This document shows positions 30,806 through 45,800 of a stretch of DNA of 64,000 bases, in pieces (the stretch's first letter is position 1; each line of letters begins with the position of its first letter). Source of the DNA: Tetmemena sp. SeJ-2015 (taxonomy: Eukaryota; Ciliophora; Spirotrichea; Sporadotrichida; Oxytrichidae); contig JAJKFJ010021585.1 in NCBI GenBank assembly GCA_027382625.1, forward strand, positions 1-64,000. The letters are read 5' to 3'. Both the position numbers and the translations under genes were made by a program. Below the pieces are notes generated by a model. That model made no database searches and was not told the origin of the DNA. It saw only the letters and a program-made list of their open reading frames with translations.

Positions 30806-33800
30806 TCATTATTTTTGCTCCCTATTATATAAAGAATTTACTACTGATTATTCTTCAAGTTCATCTTCCTCCTCTTGATCCAGGAATGTAAAATAAATAT
30901 TTTCTGTAACTAGTTAAGGCTTAAAAAGTACTTAATTTTCAGGTTTTTAATCGAAGCTTCCGTACAATGAAGCCTCAAATGATTTTATTGATTCTTCTAA
31001 GGATTAATCTTGACCTTATTTATGAAGCATTTTATCTATTATAAATGTAGTCTGATTTGCTTTAGCTTATCTTCTCTTTGCTTTCTTATAAGAAGTCTTC
31101 TTTTAAGTGGTTAATTTTAAAGGACCTCTGAACGTGGAACTTTTAGGGTAAATTTATTTTTCGAGGGCAACCTAATTGCAATCAAGTTAAAGATTTTAAA
31201 TAAGAATAATATAGTTAGTTTGAAATTAAACTTATTTTCCTTCCTTAAAGGCTTGACTAAGCCATTAATCTTTTTTCATGTTAGTAATTAAGTTCATTTA
31301 TTTGGTTAGGGCTATTACTTAAGGGCTCTTTTAAAGATTTTTTCAAAGGTGATATTGAAATAGAGCTTAGAATTTAAAGTAAAATATAAATATATTAAAC
31401 ATCTAATTAAAATGTAGCAGATCAGTGACTATTGAATTGTCTCAGATTTAATAATCATAGCCCCAGTGGAGTAGATTCTAAGAATTTGTTAAACTGTAAA
31501 TTTTTATGTGAGAAAGCTCCGTCCAGAATTGAAATCGACACTAGCTTTAAGGTGAAGAAGAATAATGCACGTCACAAGATTTACTGAGAAGAAGGTTAAA
31601 GAAGAAAACAGGATATTTTAGTTGTCTATCGAAAAACTTAAGATAAAAAGTTGTTTAAACTAATTAATAGCCATAAATTAGCTGCTTCCTTTGAATTATT
31701 TTAGACAATAATCAATTATAATTGAATACTTAATTATAATTTTTGCATGGAGTGGCATACTTGTAGAAGATTTATTTGATTTAAAAAAATAGTAGTTAAG
31801 GATTTTTCATTTATAAGTTTTTAATAGTTTTCCTCTTCATCTGTTTCGAATGAGAATTCCCATTGACTTGAGTCAATTTCAAGCTAATCCTTCTTATCCT
31901 TTTGATGCACCTTCCTTTACATATCTTCTTCGTTTATTGCCAGAAATTCTTAATTTTTGTTGTACATTTAAAGATTTCAACTCACTCTATTGCATTTATT
32001 TACAATAAAAATAATTACTTATGATATGTTTAGCTATTGATTTTGAGCCTCTCAAGTTAATTTTGTTAGTTTTATCCAAAGATTTTAATGTGTTAAGTGT
32101 TTTCTAGCCATTAAAGATGCATTACAATTTATTCTTATGCAAATACACTTCCAGTTTTTCCAACTTTTTGTCATTTAGAATAACAGATTAGTCTTTCTCA
32201 AGAAGCAATAAATTTCTTATGACTATATAATAATTTAGTTAAAGACAAACAATAAATAAATTACCTCTTTCAAAGCGATCTTTAAGGTACTAGTTCTCAT
32301 CTTTTATATGTATTTCAAGTTTAAAGAAAATTCAAATAAAAATCTAATACATCGTTTCGTATTCTTGAACTTTTAAAGGTTGTTGCAGCTAAAAAGGCAT
32401 AAGTAAACTTTGGGAAGTTTTTCAATAAGGCGGTAACGTAATTCCAAGAGCATTTTGAAAATCCAGTACCCAAAAAATATGGCATTAACTAGTATAATCA
32501 CAAATTAAAATACATAGAAAAGTCAGAATTTATAAAAAAGAAAATGTATTTTTATCACAAAGAATAGAAACAACATAGTATTTTGAGATAATATCAAAGC
32601 TTAAGACTCTAAATAGGGTAACTCTTCCACGATTTTAGATGAAATATTTGTGAGATAAAACAAGCCGCAATATATAGTAATCAAAGAACACATTAGTGAT
32701 AGACTTTCCAAGTTATTTTATTATAAAATATTTTATTCAAATCAGGAGTAGCAAATGGTTTTGTGTACAAATTTAAAGTTAAGTTGAAAGCTAATAGAAG
32801 CAAAACAGTAAGAGCTTGCGAGGTGGTTCCTTATGAAGAAAGGAATACTTGAATATATACTAGAATAATTTTCCTAAGCATGATATAGAATTTCCCAGTA
32901 ATAAAACTCTGGCCTGTATCCTCGATACAAAAAGCCTAGAAAAATAATTAAATATATTTGCAGGTACCTAATTGTTATCTGATGTTTAGAGTTTTAAGCT
33001 ATTTACGATGCTTAAACAATAAAGATAGCCCAAAACCTGGAATTCCGAAACCCCAAGCTATTAAAGAGGGAACTGCACAAAACAAATGTGTAACAAATTT
33101 TGTATACTTATTTTTTGCATGTGATCCTTTACGGTTTAGCAAATAATTCTTTTAAGTCATAGCTCAAATAGCCCTTTAGGAATTGTCTATTTGCATGCAA
33201 TCAAAATTAGAAAGCATATATTAAGTCAAAGTGGGATGGATTAAAAATAGAAGAATAACCAAAGTGGAAGTTATTTTGTTCTTTACTATTAAAAAGAAGA
33301 TTTTATTTTCTTTGGGGAGGTATATATTCTTCTTATAGCGTGAAAAGCTTTCCAAAACAAAATAGAAAATCCCATAAAAGCTATTGGGGCTGAAGCAAAT
33401 AGTATGAGCTTAATGAAATATATTCTGAAATAATCGTTTTCTTTCTCAATTGAATTCTGGGATAAATTTAAATTTAAAGGATCCATTTTTAACAAAGCAA
33501 TCAAATGAAAATATTTGAGTAGTTGCTGTTGCAACTGGCTTCATAGAATTAAAAAAGTCAACAACCATAGTTGGCCAACTCAAATTAAAGGAAGAAGTAA
33601 TTAAGATCAGCTAGAAATGATTCATTAGTATCTTCATAAAAATGTTAGTAACATTTTTTTGCTACTTTGCGCCATTTAAAGTACTATAAACTAAGATGAA
33701 AATTAGAACAATGATAGCTATTCCTATGAATACGAGGCGAACAATGTTTTAAGTTGAGTCAGGACACTTTGAGCATTTGAAATCAGAAGTGCGAGAATAG

Positions 33801-36800
33801 CCGATTTAACAATCTGAGCATAAAATATCTTGATAGCCTTCTAAACAAGTTCCAATTGGATCATAGTCTGGTTCTATCATTCCTAAGCATGCCGGATAGT
33901 ATCATTAAATTAATCTACAAGCTATAAGGTTTGATGATTAATTTGAGCTTCTCCAGTATCCAGGCTTTGGACCAATTTTACTCCCTCCATTTTTAATCTT
34001 TATTTTATCATAATGTTTTAAGTATAAATTTTTTGATTACATATCGCCTTCTCGGTAGGACACGTCTCGCAAATTCCAGGATCTTTCATTTAAACAAGTG
34101 AAAAGGTAGTCCCAGCAGGGCAAATTTAGCATTAGCCTGAATTAGTGTATTATTCTCCAATTAAGCAATCTCTGAGATTTATAGTCAGTTGAAAAGATCC
34201 ATCCCCAGTTTATGAGCTACTTTGAGAATAAAGTAAGTTGGAAGGTTTAGTATAATCAATTCCATCTGATGAAAAGAAAATTGAGTAAGAAATGCCTGGG
34301 GTGGCAGTAAATGTTATCTCTGATGTTTAAACCACTCCATTTTCTAGAACAAATTAGGTAGTTCCATCAAGAACTGGGAAGAAGGGACTTTTTTTATACT
34401 CTAAAGCATTTTTAAAATATACATATCGCGTATCTATTCCTACTCTAATTTTGCTATTTGAATCAGTTTAGATGATTTGTCCATATTTGTCTACTAAGGA
34501 TAAATATATCTAAGGGATACTTCCACCACTTCTCTGGTCTTATAGGATGTCTGAAAAAATAATGAAAATACAGACAGTTGCCTACTATATTCTTTTGTTA
34601 ATAATCCAAATTTTTATAGCACTTAAATTTGTATTGGGTCTCATTTAGTTAGGCAACATTTTGAGCAAAACAAGAGATATCATCCCCATATATTAAGGCT
34701 TTATTTCTTTAAAATGATGCTTATTGTTTATTATTGGTTCCACCTATTACCAGTGTATTGCACCTCCTTACAATATATAATAATTCAGCCCTTGCTTTTC
34801 TGCAAAGTTTTGAATAAAGGAACTAGTCCCTTTTATTTATAACTCGCAATTATTGTTACTACTTTCGCAATCATAAAAGATTAAAAATTATACTTATAGA
34901 TTGCCCCTCCTGAGGCTTGAAATTTTGGTTTTAAGGAAGTCCATTAATAAAATATTTATTTAAATAGATGAAAGGCTTGCTGTGTTGTTAAAAAATAGAC
35001 AATCTTGAATTAAGACTTTCTATTTTAAATTAAATCTATATGTTATTGAAGTAAATAGCCCCGCCAACAATTGCTTTTGAATAGTTGAAAGTACTGTTTC
35101 TGAAAATGTAGCGATAGGTTTCCTCACTACTTTAAACTTTGTCTTATTCATTTTCTGTAATATAAAATGCTCCTCCATAGACACTCAAGGCATTACTAAT
35201 CGTTACTTAGTTTACTATTTTACTGTTTAAAAATTATTATTAAGGGCTAATTAAACAAATTAAAAAGCAATAAAATTGTAAAGCAAGAACTACAATAAAC
35301 TGCAGATCCGTAGAGCTGTTTCTTACTCTAAGTGCCTATTTTCTTAAATTCGACATTGTTATATTAAATAATTTATTATATAATAATAGTTGAGAATAAG
35401 GGATACGTATTCGGCCTATAGAGAAATTTTGGCCTTAGGATTTTAAATTTTCACTCCGTCAAGAGTTAGAGCTTGCTCCGAATTCGAGACAAATATATCA
35501 TCTCCTCCATTATTGGCTTCATTGTCAGCAATATTACTATTCTGGTCAATTAGGATATAGATGAATCCTGTTGCATAAATAGCCCCTCCTTGCTAAGCTG
35601 CCTTATTTCCAGTAAAAATTGAATTATGTATTTTAACTGTCGTCTTACCAGAGACTGAAATTGAAAAACTGTTTCTATTTTAAAAATTAAAATAAATTGC
35701 TCCACCATATTAGGAATATCCATTGAAAAAATAGCTGCTTTCGATTTCTAGGTCTACATCTAAAATAGCATATATGTAGCTCCCTTATGTCTAATCTTTT
35801 TTCTCAACTAACTTCCGATTGTTCCATCTGAATGTAGACTTTACTATCTGCACTTAAGCGAATCCAGCAAATATGTTCTTGCTGTTTTCGTATGCAAGAT
35901 TCTGTATGAATTGGCATCCTGATATCGTAATTGAACCTTTGATGACTTGAATTGTGTTAGAGTTTGCCGTATTGCTGTATATCTCTGAGTTAGTAAGAGT
36001 GATTATTAATAAATAAAAGATGTTTTTTGAGGTAGAGGAGGATAGGATGGACATAAATGAGTTTTAATTAGCCTGATTTTCGTAAACTTCCACCCCTTAA
36101 AGATCTGCATAGGATCCACTTTCAATATAAATCACTCCATTTTCATCTGTAGCTAAAATATAAATAAAGCAGTGTTAGAGTAAAATTGAGTACTGACAAC
36201 CTTTAAAAATGTTTCCGATGTAAGATAAATTACCCCAGCATTAAAAGCAAAATTATCATGAAACTTGCAATTTCTTATAGTGCAAGTGGATGATGAAGCT
36301 ATGATAAATAATTTTAAATTGATTACACCTCCCTTAAATGCAGAGTTCAAATATAAACTATTAAATATAAAAGGAGGACTTTTCTTCATAAAAACTATTC
36401 GGTGTATAGAGTTACAAATTTATATCATATTGAATATATTTACTATAAGCAAACAAAAATTAGCTAAAAATTGTTCATTAGAGTATAAATATTTTATAAA
36501 AGCATAAATAAGAATAATTGAAATGAAGATATAACATTTATTTCTAATATTAATTAGATTTATCCTATAGTATTCGGAACCATCATCATAAAACGGAGTG
36601 ACTTGCAAGGAAAATACTCCTCCTTCTTATAGCACACCACAGTTAGAAAATTAGCTTTTAGAAATGTTGACATTCTAACCTTAAATTATTGTAAATGAGC
36701 CACTTTAGCTTTCAAATGTTTAGAATTCGCTGTTTAGAGTATTTAAGTAACTTTCTTTCAAAATAATTTCATCCCCTTATAAGCACTTAAATTTAGATTT

Positions 36801-39800
36801 GCTTATAGATAGCTAGAGAAAATAAGATTGCGAATAAAGTAAAGGTGACTTTTGAGCTTTAAAATCTTACAATTAGCTTGATATGATTTCTAATTTTTAC
36901 ATCCTCAGAATATATGCAAACCCTCCTATTAGAAATGTTGTGTGATTTTGAAGCTAGCTTTCTTCTAATTTTAAATTTGCGAGAGAATTATCAATAAATG
37001 CAAAGCCTCCTTCGCCATTTGCAGCGAAGTTATTGGAAATTTTCGATTATAGAAAATTGAAAAAGCTTTAGTCGAAGTTAGAGGTCTCTATATTTGTAGA
37101 GTATAAGACTCCTCCTTGGTCATATGCATTATTGCTTGTTATCTAAATATTAAAGGTATTAATCGTTGAATTATCCAAAGAAAATTAATATAAAGCATAG
37201 AAAACTCCTCCTTTTAATGCTTAGTTGGAATAGATTTAACTATGGTTCAAGTTTAACACTGAATTTTCAAGATAAAAAACTCCTCCATTTTCGGCTGAAT
37301 TTGAATTAAAAACAGAGTTTATATCTTCCATTTTAGTTCTCAATAGACTGAATAAAAATTAAATATATTTCTTTATATTATAGGAAGAATATTATTCAAA
37401 TATAGAAATTGCAAAGAGATAAATATAAATGATCTGTTCGTTAAATTTAAAAGGAAATCTTTTTATAAATAGCTTCCATAATATTTAAAATCATACTTTT
37501 TAATTTCGCAGTACTTAATTTTAATTTTTTTAACATCTCTCATAATTTATTTAATTTTTCATTTATTAAAATTCTTCTTTCGCTAACTATTTTTCTTTAT
37601 CTTCATCGCGATTATTTCTTCTATGACTTTTCTTTTGGTTAAGCAAAAAGAATAAAGCAAAAAAGATTTCGGACTAGAAAATTGAGGGAAATTTTTAAAG
37701 TTCAGCTCATGAAGGTTAGAGAAACTTTAAATTTTACCAACCTCATCCTATCCCCCTTGCAAAACTACTTTAAAATTCCATTTAAATTATATATTCTAAC
37801 CTTAATTTAATAAATATAAGATATGAATACTCCTCCCTTTCGACCAAATTAGCAGTTTTTAAAAACGTTTTGTTCTCGAAATTATCATTTTCGCATTTTA
37901 AATTTGAAATGCTCCTGCTTATCTTTCAAGAAATTAGGTAAATTTTGTTGATTCGCGCTTTAGCTTTGTAATTGACAGACGACTAATTATAAAAATAAAA
38001 GAACTAAGGTATTCTCTATCTAAAGATTGAGAGTTGGTGAAATAGAATAGAAAACTGATCCTTGGGTAGTGATGTCATTATTCTGTGAATTAATTCCCTG
38101 GATTAGGTTGACATTGCTTGATAATTTTGTAGTGAATTTTATAACATCTCTTATATTCCTAATATAAAATAGTCCACCTGAGTCTTGGCTCTAAATTTTT
38201 TAGAAAATCACATCAGACAAAATAAAGTTTTACAAATAAGTGCTATCAATTAGAAATCCAGCAGCATAAGAAAGTGATAAAAGTCCTGTAAAATTACAAT
38301 TCTCAATATTTATGTCATAGACTCTTATTTAATTGTATTTTGGATCATCATAGGTTATTAAGATATTATGCTCGGAATTAAGGAGTAACTCCATACATAA
38401 TTTTAGTCATCATGATGAAGGTAAGAATAGAGATTAATTTTGTTGCAAGAGGTTTGGTATCTGTTTTTTTTATTAAAGTGATACATAAATGTACGATAAA
38501 TTTTAAATTAATAATGGCTGGTGGAGTCAAGACTTTAATCAAATCGGCAAGAGCATCAACAACGAGACACCAAGAAATAAATTTAGTTCCTCTACCACTG
38601 CGCTTAATAACTTCTTATGGGCCATATTATACGAAGATAGGAGCAAACTTTGGAGGAAGTGATCTTTCAGATGAGCTTCAGGAATCACCATAATCCACGC
38701 ACCTTTAATGTCTTATTCACCGATTATGAAATCTGATCACATCTGATGATAGAAGTGAAGACCAGGGATTTTGAGTGATGATGATAGATTTCATACAACG
38801 AATTTAAGGAAAGTTAGGGTCTTGGATTTGAACTTTCTTATTTGATAATGAAGAGATTATTAAAATGTGATTTAAATTAGCAATATCCTATAATTAAAAA
38901 ATAAAAGTTATCGATATAGAATTTTAGGCGTAGATGATTCCTCCGCCTAGAGTGGTTTAAATTGTGTCAAATGTTGAATTCTAAATTAATGTTTCTGCAA
39001 AATCTTAAAGATAAAGTATCCCTCCATTTTGCCCTAGAGAGTTAGAAAACTTTGAGTTTAGAAGTTAGATTGAAGTATTTTTAAAATAACCGAATGCCCC
39101 TCCTATTTAAGACTCTAAATTATAGAAAATTGAATCTATAATAGAAACTTGCTTTGAATCAGACACTCTAAATACTCCTCCTAATGTATTAGATTTTATA
39201 TCTTAGAAAGTAACATTTTAAAGCAAAATCAAATTTGCATAAGTTGCATCGATACAAGAACTAATAATTTAAAATTATTTTCATGTGAAGAGATCATTTA
39301 TTAAAAACTTTAATTACGAATAATGAGACAAATTTTAGTAATTAATGGGCTTTTCGAATTTATTTACTCTTATATCAATGTATTTAAAATCCACCACATC
39401 TTGCTAATTCTGAGTTCTAGAACTGCTCCCTCATTTTAACTCTTTCAAGATATTCTAAATGTTTTCCTTGCCGGACTAATAATTTAAAATATACAACAAA
39501 ATAGTTTTTCCTAGAATGCTAAATAGAAAATTTAATTTGAGAAATTAAATTAAAATAAAGTTTAGTAAATATTATGAATCAGTAAGAATATAAAATAAAT
39601 TATTCAATCTTTTAGGATACTGTAATTTAAAAATGAGATATTGCTTCAGAATTAAAAAAATAAGCTTCTAATTCTGAGAATACTTTATATCAATAATTTC
39701 CAAATTTTACTCTTAGATTTTGTATATTTCTAAAACTGTTTGGCTTTAAATATGACTAAATTATTTTTTTCTGAGCTAAATGAGTAAAATATTGAATATA

Positions 39801-42800
39801 AGAAGCTTAATAACTTTCGCCTTCTTAAATTTGTGAGAAGCTCAAGTTAATTATAGAAATAGTTAAGCTATTTACCTCAGAATACAACAATGAGCCAGCA
39901 TTAGTTGCTATAAAATAATTGAAACTCGCTTACTAAATTAGAGATATTTATGAAAGTTATTCCAGGAAGAATACACCTCCAAACAAGGCACTCGAATATT
40001 CTATGTCTACATTTTATACTTAGAGATCTAAATCTTAGCAATCAACATAAATGGAGCCTCCTTAATTAAAATTTTTTAAATTTTCTGAAAAGCTGTTAGT
40101 TATTCTTAGATTTTGCAGCAAGTAAAAGTTTGAAGTAACCTGCTTACCACTTTAAATGTAGATTGAGCCGCCCTTAGCTTTCGATCCATAAGCTGTAGAG
40201 CTTTATATTACAGTAATATCAAGAAACTAAATGGACTGCAAATCATCAGATACTATTGCCATTGATCCCCCAATTTAGGCTGAGTTATTTATCATTTTTG
40301 TAGATTGTAATGACAGTTCGCAGTTAAAGCAATAGATTGCCCCTCCGTACTCAGCGTCATTGTTTATAAAGGATGAGTTTTACAACTAAAGCTGAGTGTT
40401 TATGAGTGTGAATGCAGAACCTACATATGAATTAAAGCAATTTTAGACTGTTATATTTACTGCTTGTACTATTTTTTATTCTCCTACCAATTCTTGGCTA
40501 TTTAGCTCTCTTCCGATGAAGAATGCACCTCCTTAAGATAAACTAAATTTTTATCTCGCGGCTAGTGAAGAATTACAATTAATAGATAAGTTTTTCAGTG
40601 ACAGGTTAGCATTTAAAATAATTTTAACTCTTCGAGTAAAAGAAAGAACCATTTCTCATCCCAGAAACAGATATATTTTCTGCTTGTATATTCTAAAAAA
40701 TAAATGAAGTTTTAATTTGAAATTAGAATACTTTAATTACGAAGGATAAACTAATTCTAATTTAATTGTACCGTAAATTTGATTTAAAGACGCTCTAAAT
40801 AATATATAAGGCAAATATAATAAAAATATGCTAAAATTTAGACTCCAATTAAGAAACTTTATTTATTCATTACTGTCGATTGAAATTATCTTTGCATCTT
40901 CAACATATATTACACCTCCTGATGAAAAAAATTATGAAAGCTTTGAGCCTGAATTTATTATTCTAACTTCATGACTCTCATCTGAGTCTTTATTCTAATC
41001 ATTAGGATTAATTGTAAACTCAAGATTTGAATCATTAAGAAAAAATAGTCCTCCCTCATTTAAACTGTAACTCTGATTTATTAAAATGTTTCCAGAAATT
41101 CGGATATAAGAATCTTAAGAGTTTGATGATTCTTTCTAGTAAGCAATTATGGAACCTTTGTTGTATGAAAATTGATTTTGAGACTCGAGGTTTATGAGAC
41201 TCATGTTTCCAAAAGCAGGAATATAAATGAACCCTCCAGATATAGCAGAATTGTTATTCAATTATACATTCTGCAATAATAAAGAGCAGTTCTTGCAAAA
41301 TATTACACCTCCTTATTTAGCCTCATTATTACGATATGATGAAACACTATCTTGAAGATTTGAGTTTTCCAAATAAAAAACAGATCCATTCAACGCTTAC
41401 TAGCAATTCACTATGTCCAACTAATCAGATGTAATTTCCTTGTCATGATTGAGAAAATTGAATACAGAACCCTTGCTAAAGTAGTTGTCACTTATTCCAA
41501 CTAAGTTTTTTTGTGAGGACTAATCTTAGCAGTCTATTTATATTTGTGACAATACAACTTCAGTTTATGAGCCAGATGAGAATAAAAATTTTCCTCCATT
41601 TTTAGAAGCTTAGAGTTTTTAACATTGAATGGTTTCTAGTTGCAAAATTTTAGAGTTCTTTGAATAAATAATCCTCCTTCTCCTGCAGCTATAGAGTTTT
41701 GGACACTTACTTAAGATTTTATTATAAGGCTAAACTATGGAGAATCTATATAAAAGCAACCTCCATTTCCTTGAATAGCTTAACAATTGAAAAGCAAGGT
41801 TAATTATCCAGTTACCTGTACATCCTACTTAGAATATAGATCAGTGGCTAAAGTGTAAATAAGTCCACCAGAATTTTAAGCTACAGAGCTTTTAACATTG
41901 ATTTACTTTAAGATAATAGATGTGTTTTAGCCTTGGTTTATAGAACCGCCATTGATAGCAAAATCTTTAGAGAAAATTGACTACTCAAATAGAACATACA
42001 AATTATGTGTTTAAAAAATAAGACATTGTTACATTTTTCTAGATCAGCTACTCCACCTGAGGAGGCTGAATTTTATTCAAAAAGTGATTAATAGTCACTA
42101 AATAAAGCAACTGAGTTGAGTTTGAATACGAAAATAAAAATATACTGCTCCTCTTTCAGCTCCTTGGCAAAGCCTAAACTTATTAGAATCAGAAATTAGA
42201 GTCTATGCATTTGAAGATACTTATCAGAGATCCATTATACTTTGGAGATGATTTACATTTTAATAAATAATGATGACCCTTAATAGAAATTGAAAAGACT
42301 TTCCTGAGATTATGGTAAGAAGGAACACTAAATATCTGAATTAGATATTTTGTAGTTCATGTTTTTAAGTGTTGAAAAAAGAAGAGCTCCATCTGGGGCT
42401 GAAATGTTATTTATCTTAATTGAATCTAAGTTTAGTTCTTTGATGTTTTAAAATTATAAAACATTATTTACGATATCTATAAACGCTCCTCTTATTGGAG
42501 AAAACAATCCATAAGCCTAAATGTGGTCAATTGATAAAGTGAGTTGAGAGTGGTTGCAAAAAATGAAACCCCCGCTATTTGCAGACCCCGGAAAACAAAA
42601 CAGTATTAGATATCCCAGTTATAGTTAGTGTCGCTAAGTTTTATGATTATGAATTTTTCACTATGTAAAATACACCACCTTGTGTGAGGGACTTAGAATT
42701 TGATATTTGTACATTATTATAACAAATATATAATGCATCCTTTAAGGTTACATTAAATTCATCTTGCAAATAGAAAATTCCTCCGTTAGTGCTAAAAATA

Positions 42801-45800
42801 ATTTGCTTAGAGTATCGACGAAAGAAGTTGAGCCAAAAATGGCCGTACATGAGTACAATAAAGAATACCTCCATAAAAAGCAGCGTTGTTAGAAAATGTT
42901 GAACCAGTATCCTTAAAATTAGTTTGTGGATATAGGAGCAAGTAACTTCCATTCAGCTTTAATTTAAAAAAAATGCTTTGGATAAAAGTTTTCAAAAGAA
43001 TTCCCTTAAGAAATGAATTATATTGTAAGATCGTTTGAAAACCCAAAAGCAGTGGATTTAATTACTTAAGAAATGTCATTCAACTAAGAAACAACTAAGT
43101 TGTAAATAAGTTTAATTGATAGAGTATGCAAATAATGATATATTAATCGATAAATATTTATTTTAAGCATAATTTTTTTAATGAGATTTCTAAATTAAAT
43201 AGTTTAAATTTAGAACACGTGAAGGAGAGAGAATTGCAGGTTATTATTGAATGCCTCTTTCACTTGTTTTATCCCTTGTAAATTATAGTTCTTTTCTTAT
43301 TCGTGCTTGTGAAAAGTATTTAATTGAATGGGTAGGTAAATGTTAGTCCTGGAGCGGTGCTAGAAAAATAATACTCTCCAAAAAGGATTTCCTGACCCAA
43401 TTTTCATGATTTCCCTCTTTTCAGATTGAAGAATCTAGAAAATGTAAAGATGATTGGTTAAATTGGTAGAAGAAACTTTGGGCAGATATAAAAGCATGCT
43501 ATTTTGTACTTATTTGGTGTCTACTTTGGAGATATTATTTCAAGCTAGACCACATTAATTATTCTTAATTATATCACCTAAAACTGAACCTCACCGTGAT
43601 GTATGTTTCCTAAATTTACCAAGAGGCGAGGTCATTTTTTATCGCACCTAAGATAAACCAACGAAAACAGAAGTTTTTTTGACATAATGTCGTCTAACAG
43701 AATCAAGGAGCTTAGACTAATTGCAAGCTAGTTTTTTTGTGATTAATTTGTCCTGATAGATGTGTCGGGTCTCAGCAACAGGTGAAATCATGGGCATCTC
43801 CATATTCTCAGATATGGAGATTCTTTAAAGAATGTGCTTTTAAACATTTTAGGGATAGTTACTTCTTAATTCAGTAAAAATATTTTAATTCTTGTCTATT
43901 TTTATATCATTAAATAATAATTTTACTAAATTTTAGTTGTAGCTAGATGTAGAATCCTGATATCTGTATTATTAAGCTTAAAAAACAGAGTTAAATTTTA
44001 AAATTATAAAGAGTTAGTAAGTTAGAATTGCACATTCTTTTCACTGCTAGCAGAAGGAGATGATATGCTCTCAATAAAGAAAAATGTCCCATTTATATTC
44101 GCATTAACATCGATAAATTTTGAGTCCTCTACTTTGAAATTTATGACTCCAGTATTTTATATATAAAATGCCCCTCCAAATAGATTAGAGAAAGATTGTT
44201 TCACAGAAGCAGACTTTATGGAAATATTTTGCTATCCCAGAGATTTTGAGAAAAGTATGCCTCCACTTTGAAGAGAAGTCATATCTTCAAAATAGCAATC
44301 TTGGAATTGAATATTTGAAGAAACCGCTGAAGATAGATAAATAAGTCCCCCAGACTACACAGAAATCGAATTAGAAAATGAAGAACTCATGAAGTATATT
44401 TTATAACTAGAGAGCGACAAGGATAGAACATTTTAACTAGTTGCATTTTAATTTTATTTATATTTCATTTAGGAGAGATCCTGAATATGAGCTGTACGTA
44501 TTTTGAACTTCTAATTAGTTTATTAAAATTAATTTTAATCTTAAATTTTTTGCAGTAGTTTGAAATGATTGAAACATTTTACTATCCTGAAATGTAAATC
44601 AATCCTAAGCCAGCATTAGAGAGTGAATTTAAATAACTTATTTCTCTATAATTTATGGTTGTGCCACTCAAGAAGTTTACGTTTACATTTGCACCCTCAA
44701 TGTATGAAAATATTGCTTGTCCCCAGGTTAATTATAAAAATATTCCTTGTTTGTTTTATTGGGTTACAGCTGAAGTGTCAAAAATATTAAGTATCAATTG
44801 AGGTATCATTTATTGAGAGAAATTAGTCGCCGCTGCCTTTAAGATACGCAAATCCTCCATATTGAATTGCAGAGCATTCGGAAATCTTGCATCCATTCTT
44901 TAAGATTAGGCTGTTAGACTTTCCAGTCATAAGAAAAACTGAGCCATTAAAGTAAAAATTATATATTATTTTAGTTGGTGCTTTAGGCGCTGATAGTTGT
45001 TGCGCTCACTTAAACAGAATTTATTTCTCTCGCATTAAGACTGAAAACTCCCTATAAGCTATAGGTTGGCAAATTTCCTTTAGTAAAAGAACAAGACTCT
45101 ATGCTTAAATATTTTTATTTGTTTATGAAGAGGTAGCTTCAAAAATAAATGAATAAAAACAAGAGCTTGAATGGAAGATTTAAGACACAGTGACGATACT
45201 TGGACTAAAACCTTATTTTGTAGAATCTACACTTGTGTTTATCATAGTCAAATTAAACTGTTAAGTCAGAGCATTTGCTTAAGTTTGAGTTAGAGGATTT
45301 TAAATCTGAAAAAGTAAAAAATTGCTTCTCAGTAAAATTGATAATGTTAATAAATAAAGAATAGAGATTCAAAATATTATCTTTATTTTTATTAAGAAAC
45401 TTCTCAATAAAATACATATGATTTAGTTAATAAATTGCTAAAATTTTGCTTTTTTTACATTCTTGAATTATTAAAAAGTGACCCTAAAGTATTTATGAAA
45501 CTGTAATTGTAAATTTGGATTGAAAGCTATGCAATTGATTTTATTTTTAAATCGTGGAAATATAAATAACCCCAGACGTATAAGATATATTAAAAATAAG
45601 ATTGCGAGCCTATAATCAAAGTCTATTGTCCTTCGGGATATTTATCACAATTCATGGTCAATTTAAATACATCACTTGTTTTTACAGATGTGTCATTTGC
45701 ACCCACATATATGTAATTACCTGGGCCACTTTATATTTAAGGTTTTTTTTTTCATTAAAAGATTATTACTTTTAAACTTATTTTTCTTCAAATTTTAAGC

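Larger units (their letters stand above)
32300..34570 (-). other. gene D stalk and membrane region
   Basis: Aligns to A residue by residue once five tiny inserts are removed: GIPGFGLSLLF for GIPKINL, LGFLYRGYRPEFYYWEI for LGFLYRGYKPQFYYWEI, FKMLLELRYRLIEKLPKVYL for YKMFCEIQMKLISKYPRLY. Helices FIGIAIIVLIFILVYS, IKLILFASAPIAFMGFSILF, VILLFLIHPTLTQYM. Gives the strongest external check on IES boundaries in this window. Confidence 0.8.
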
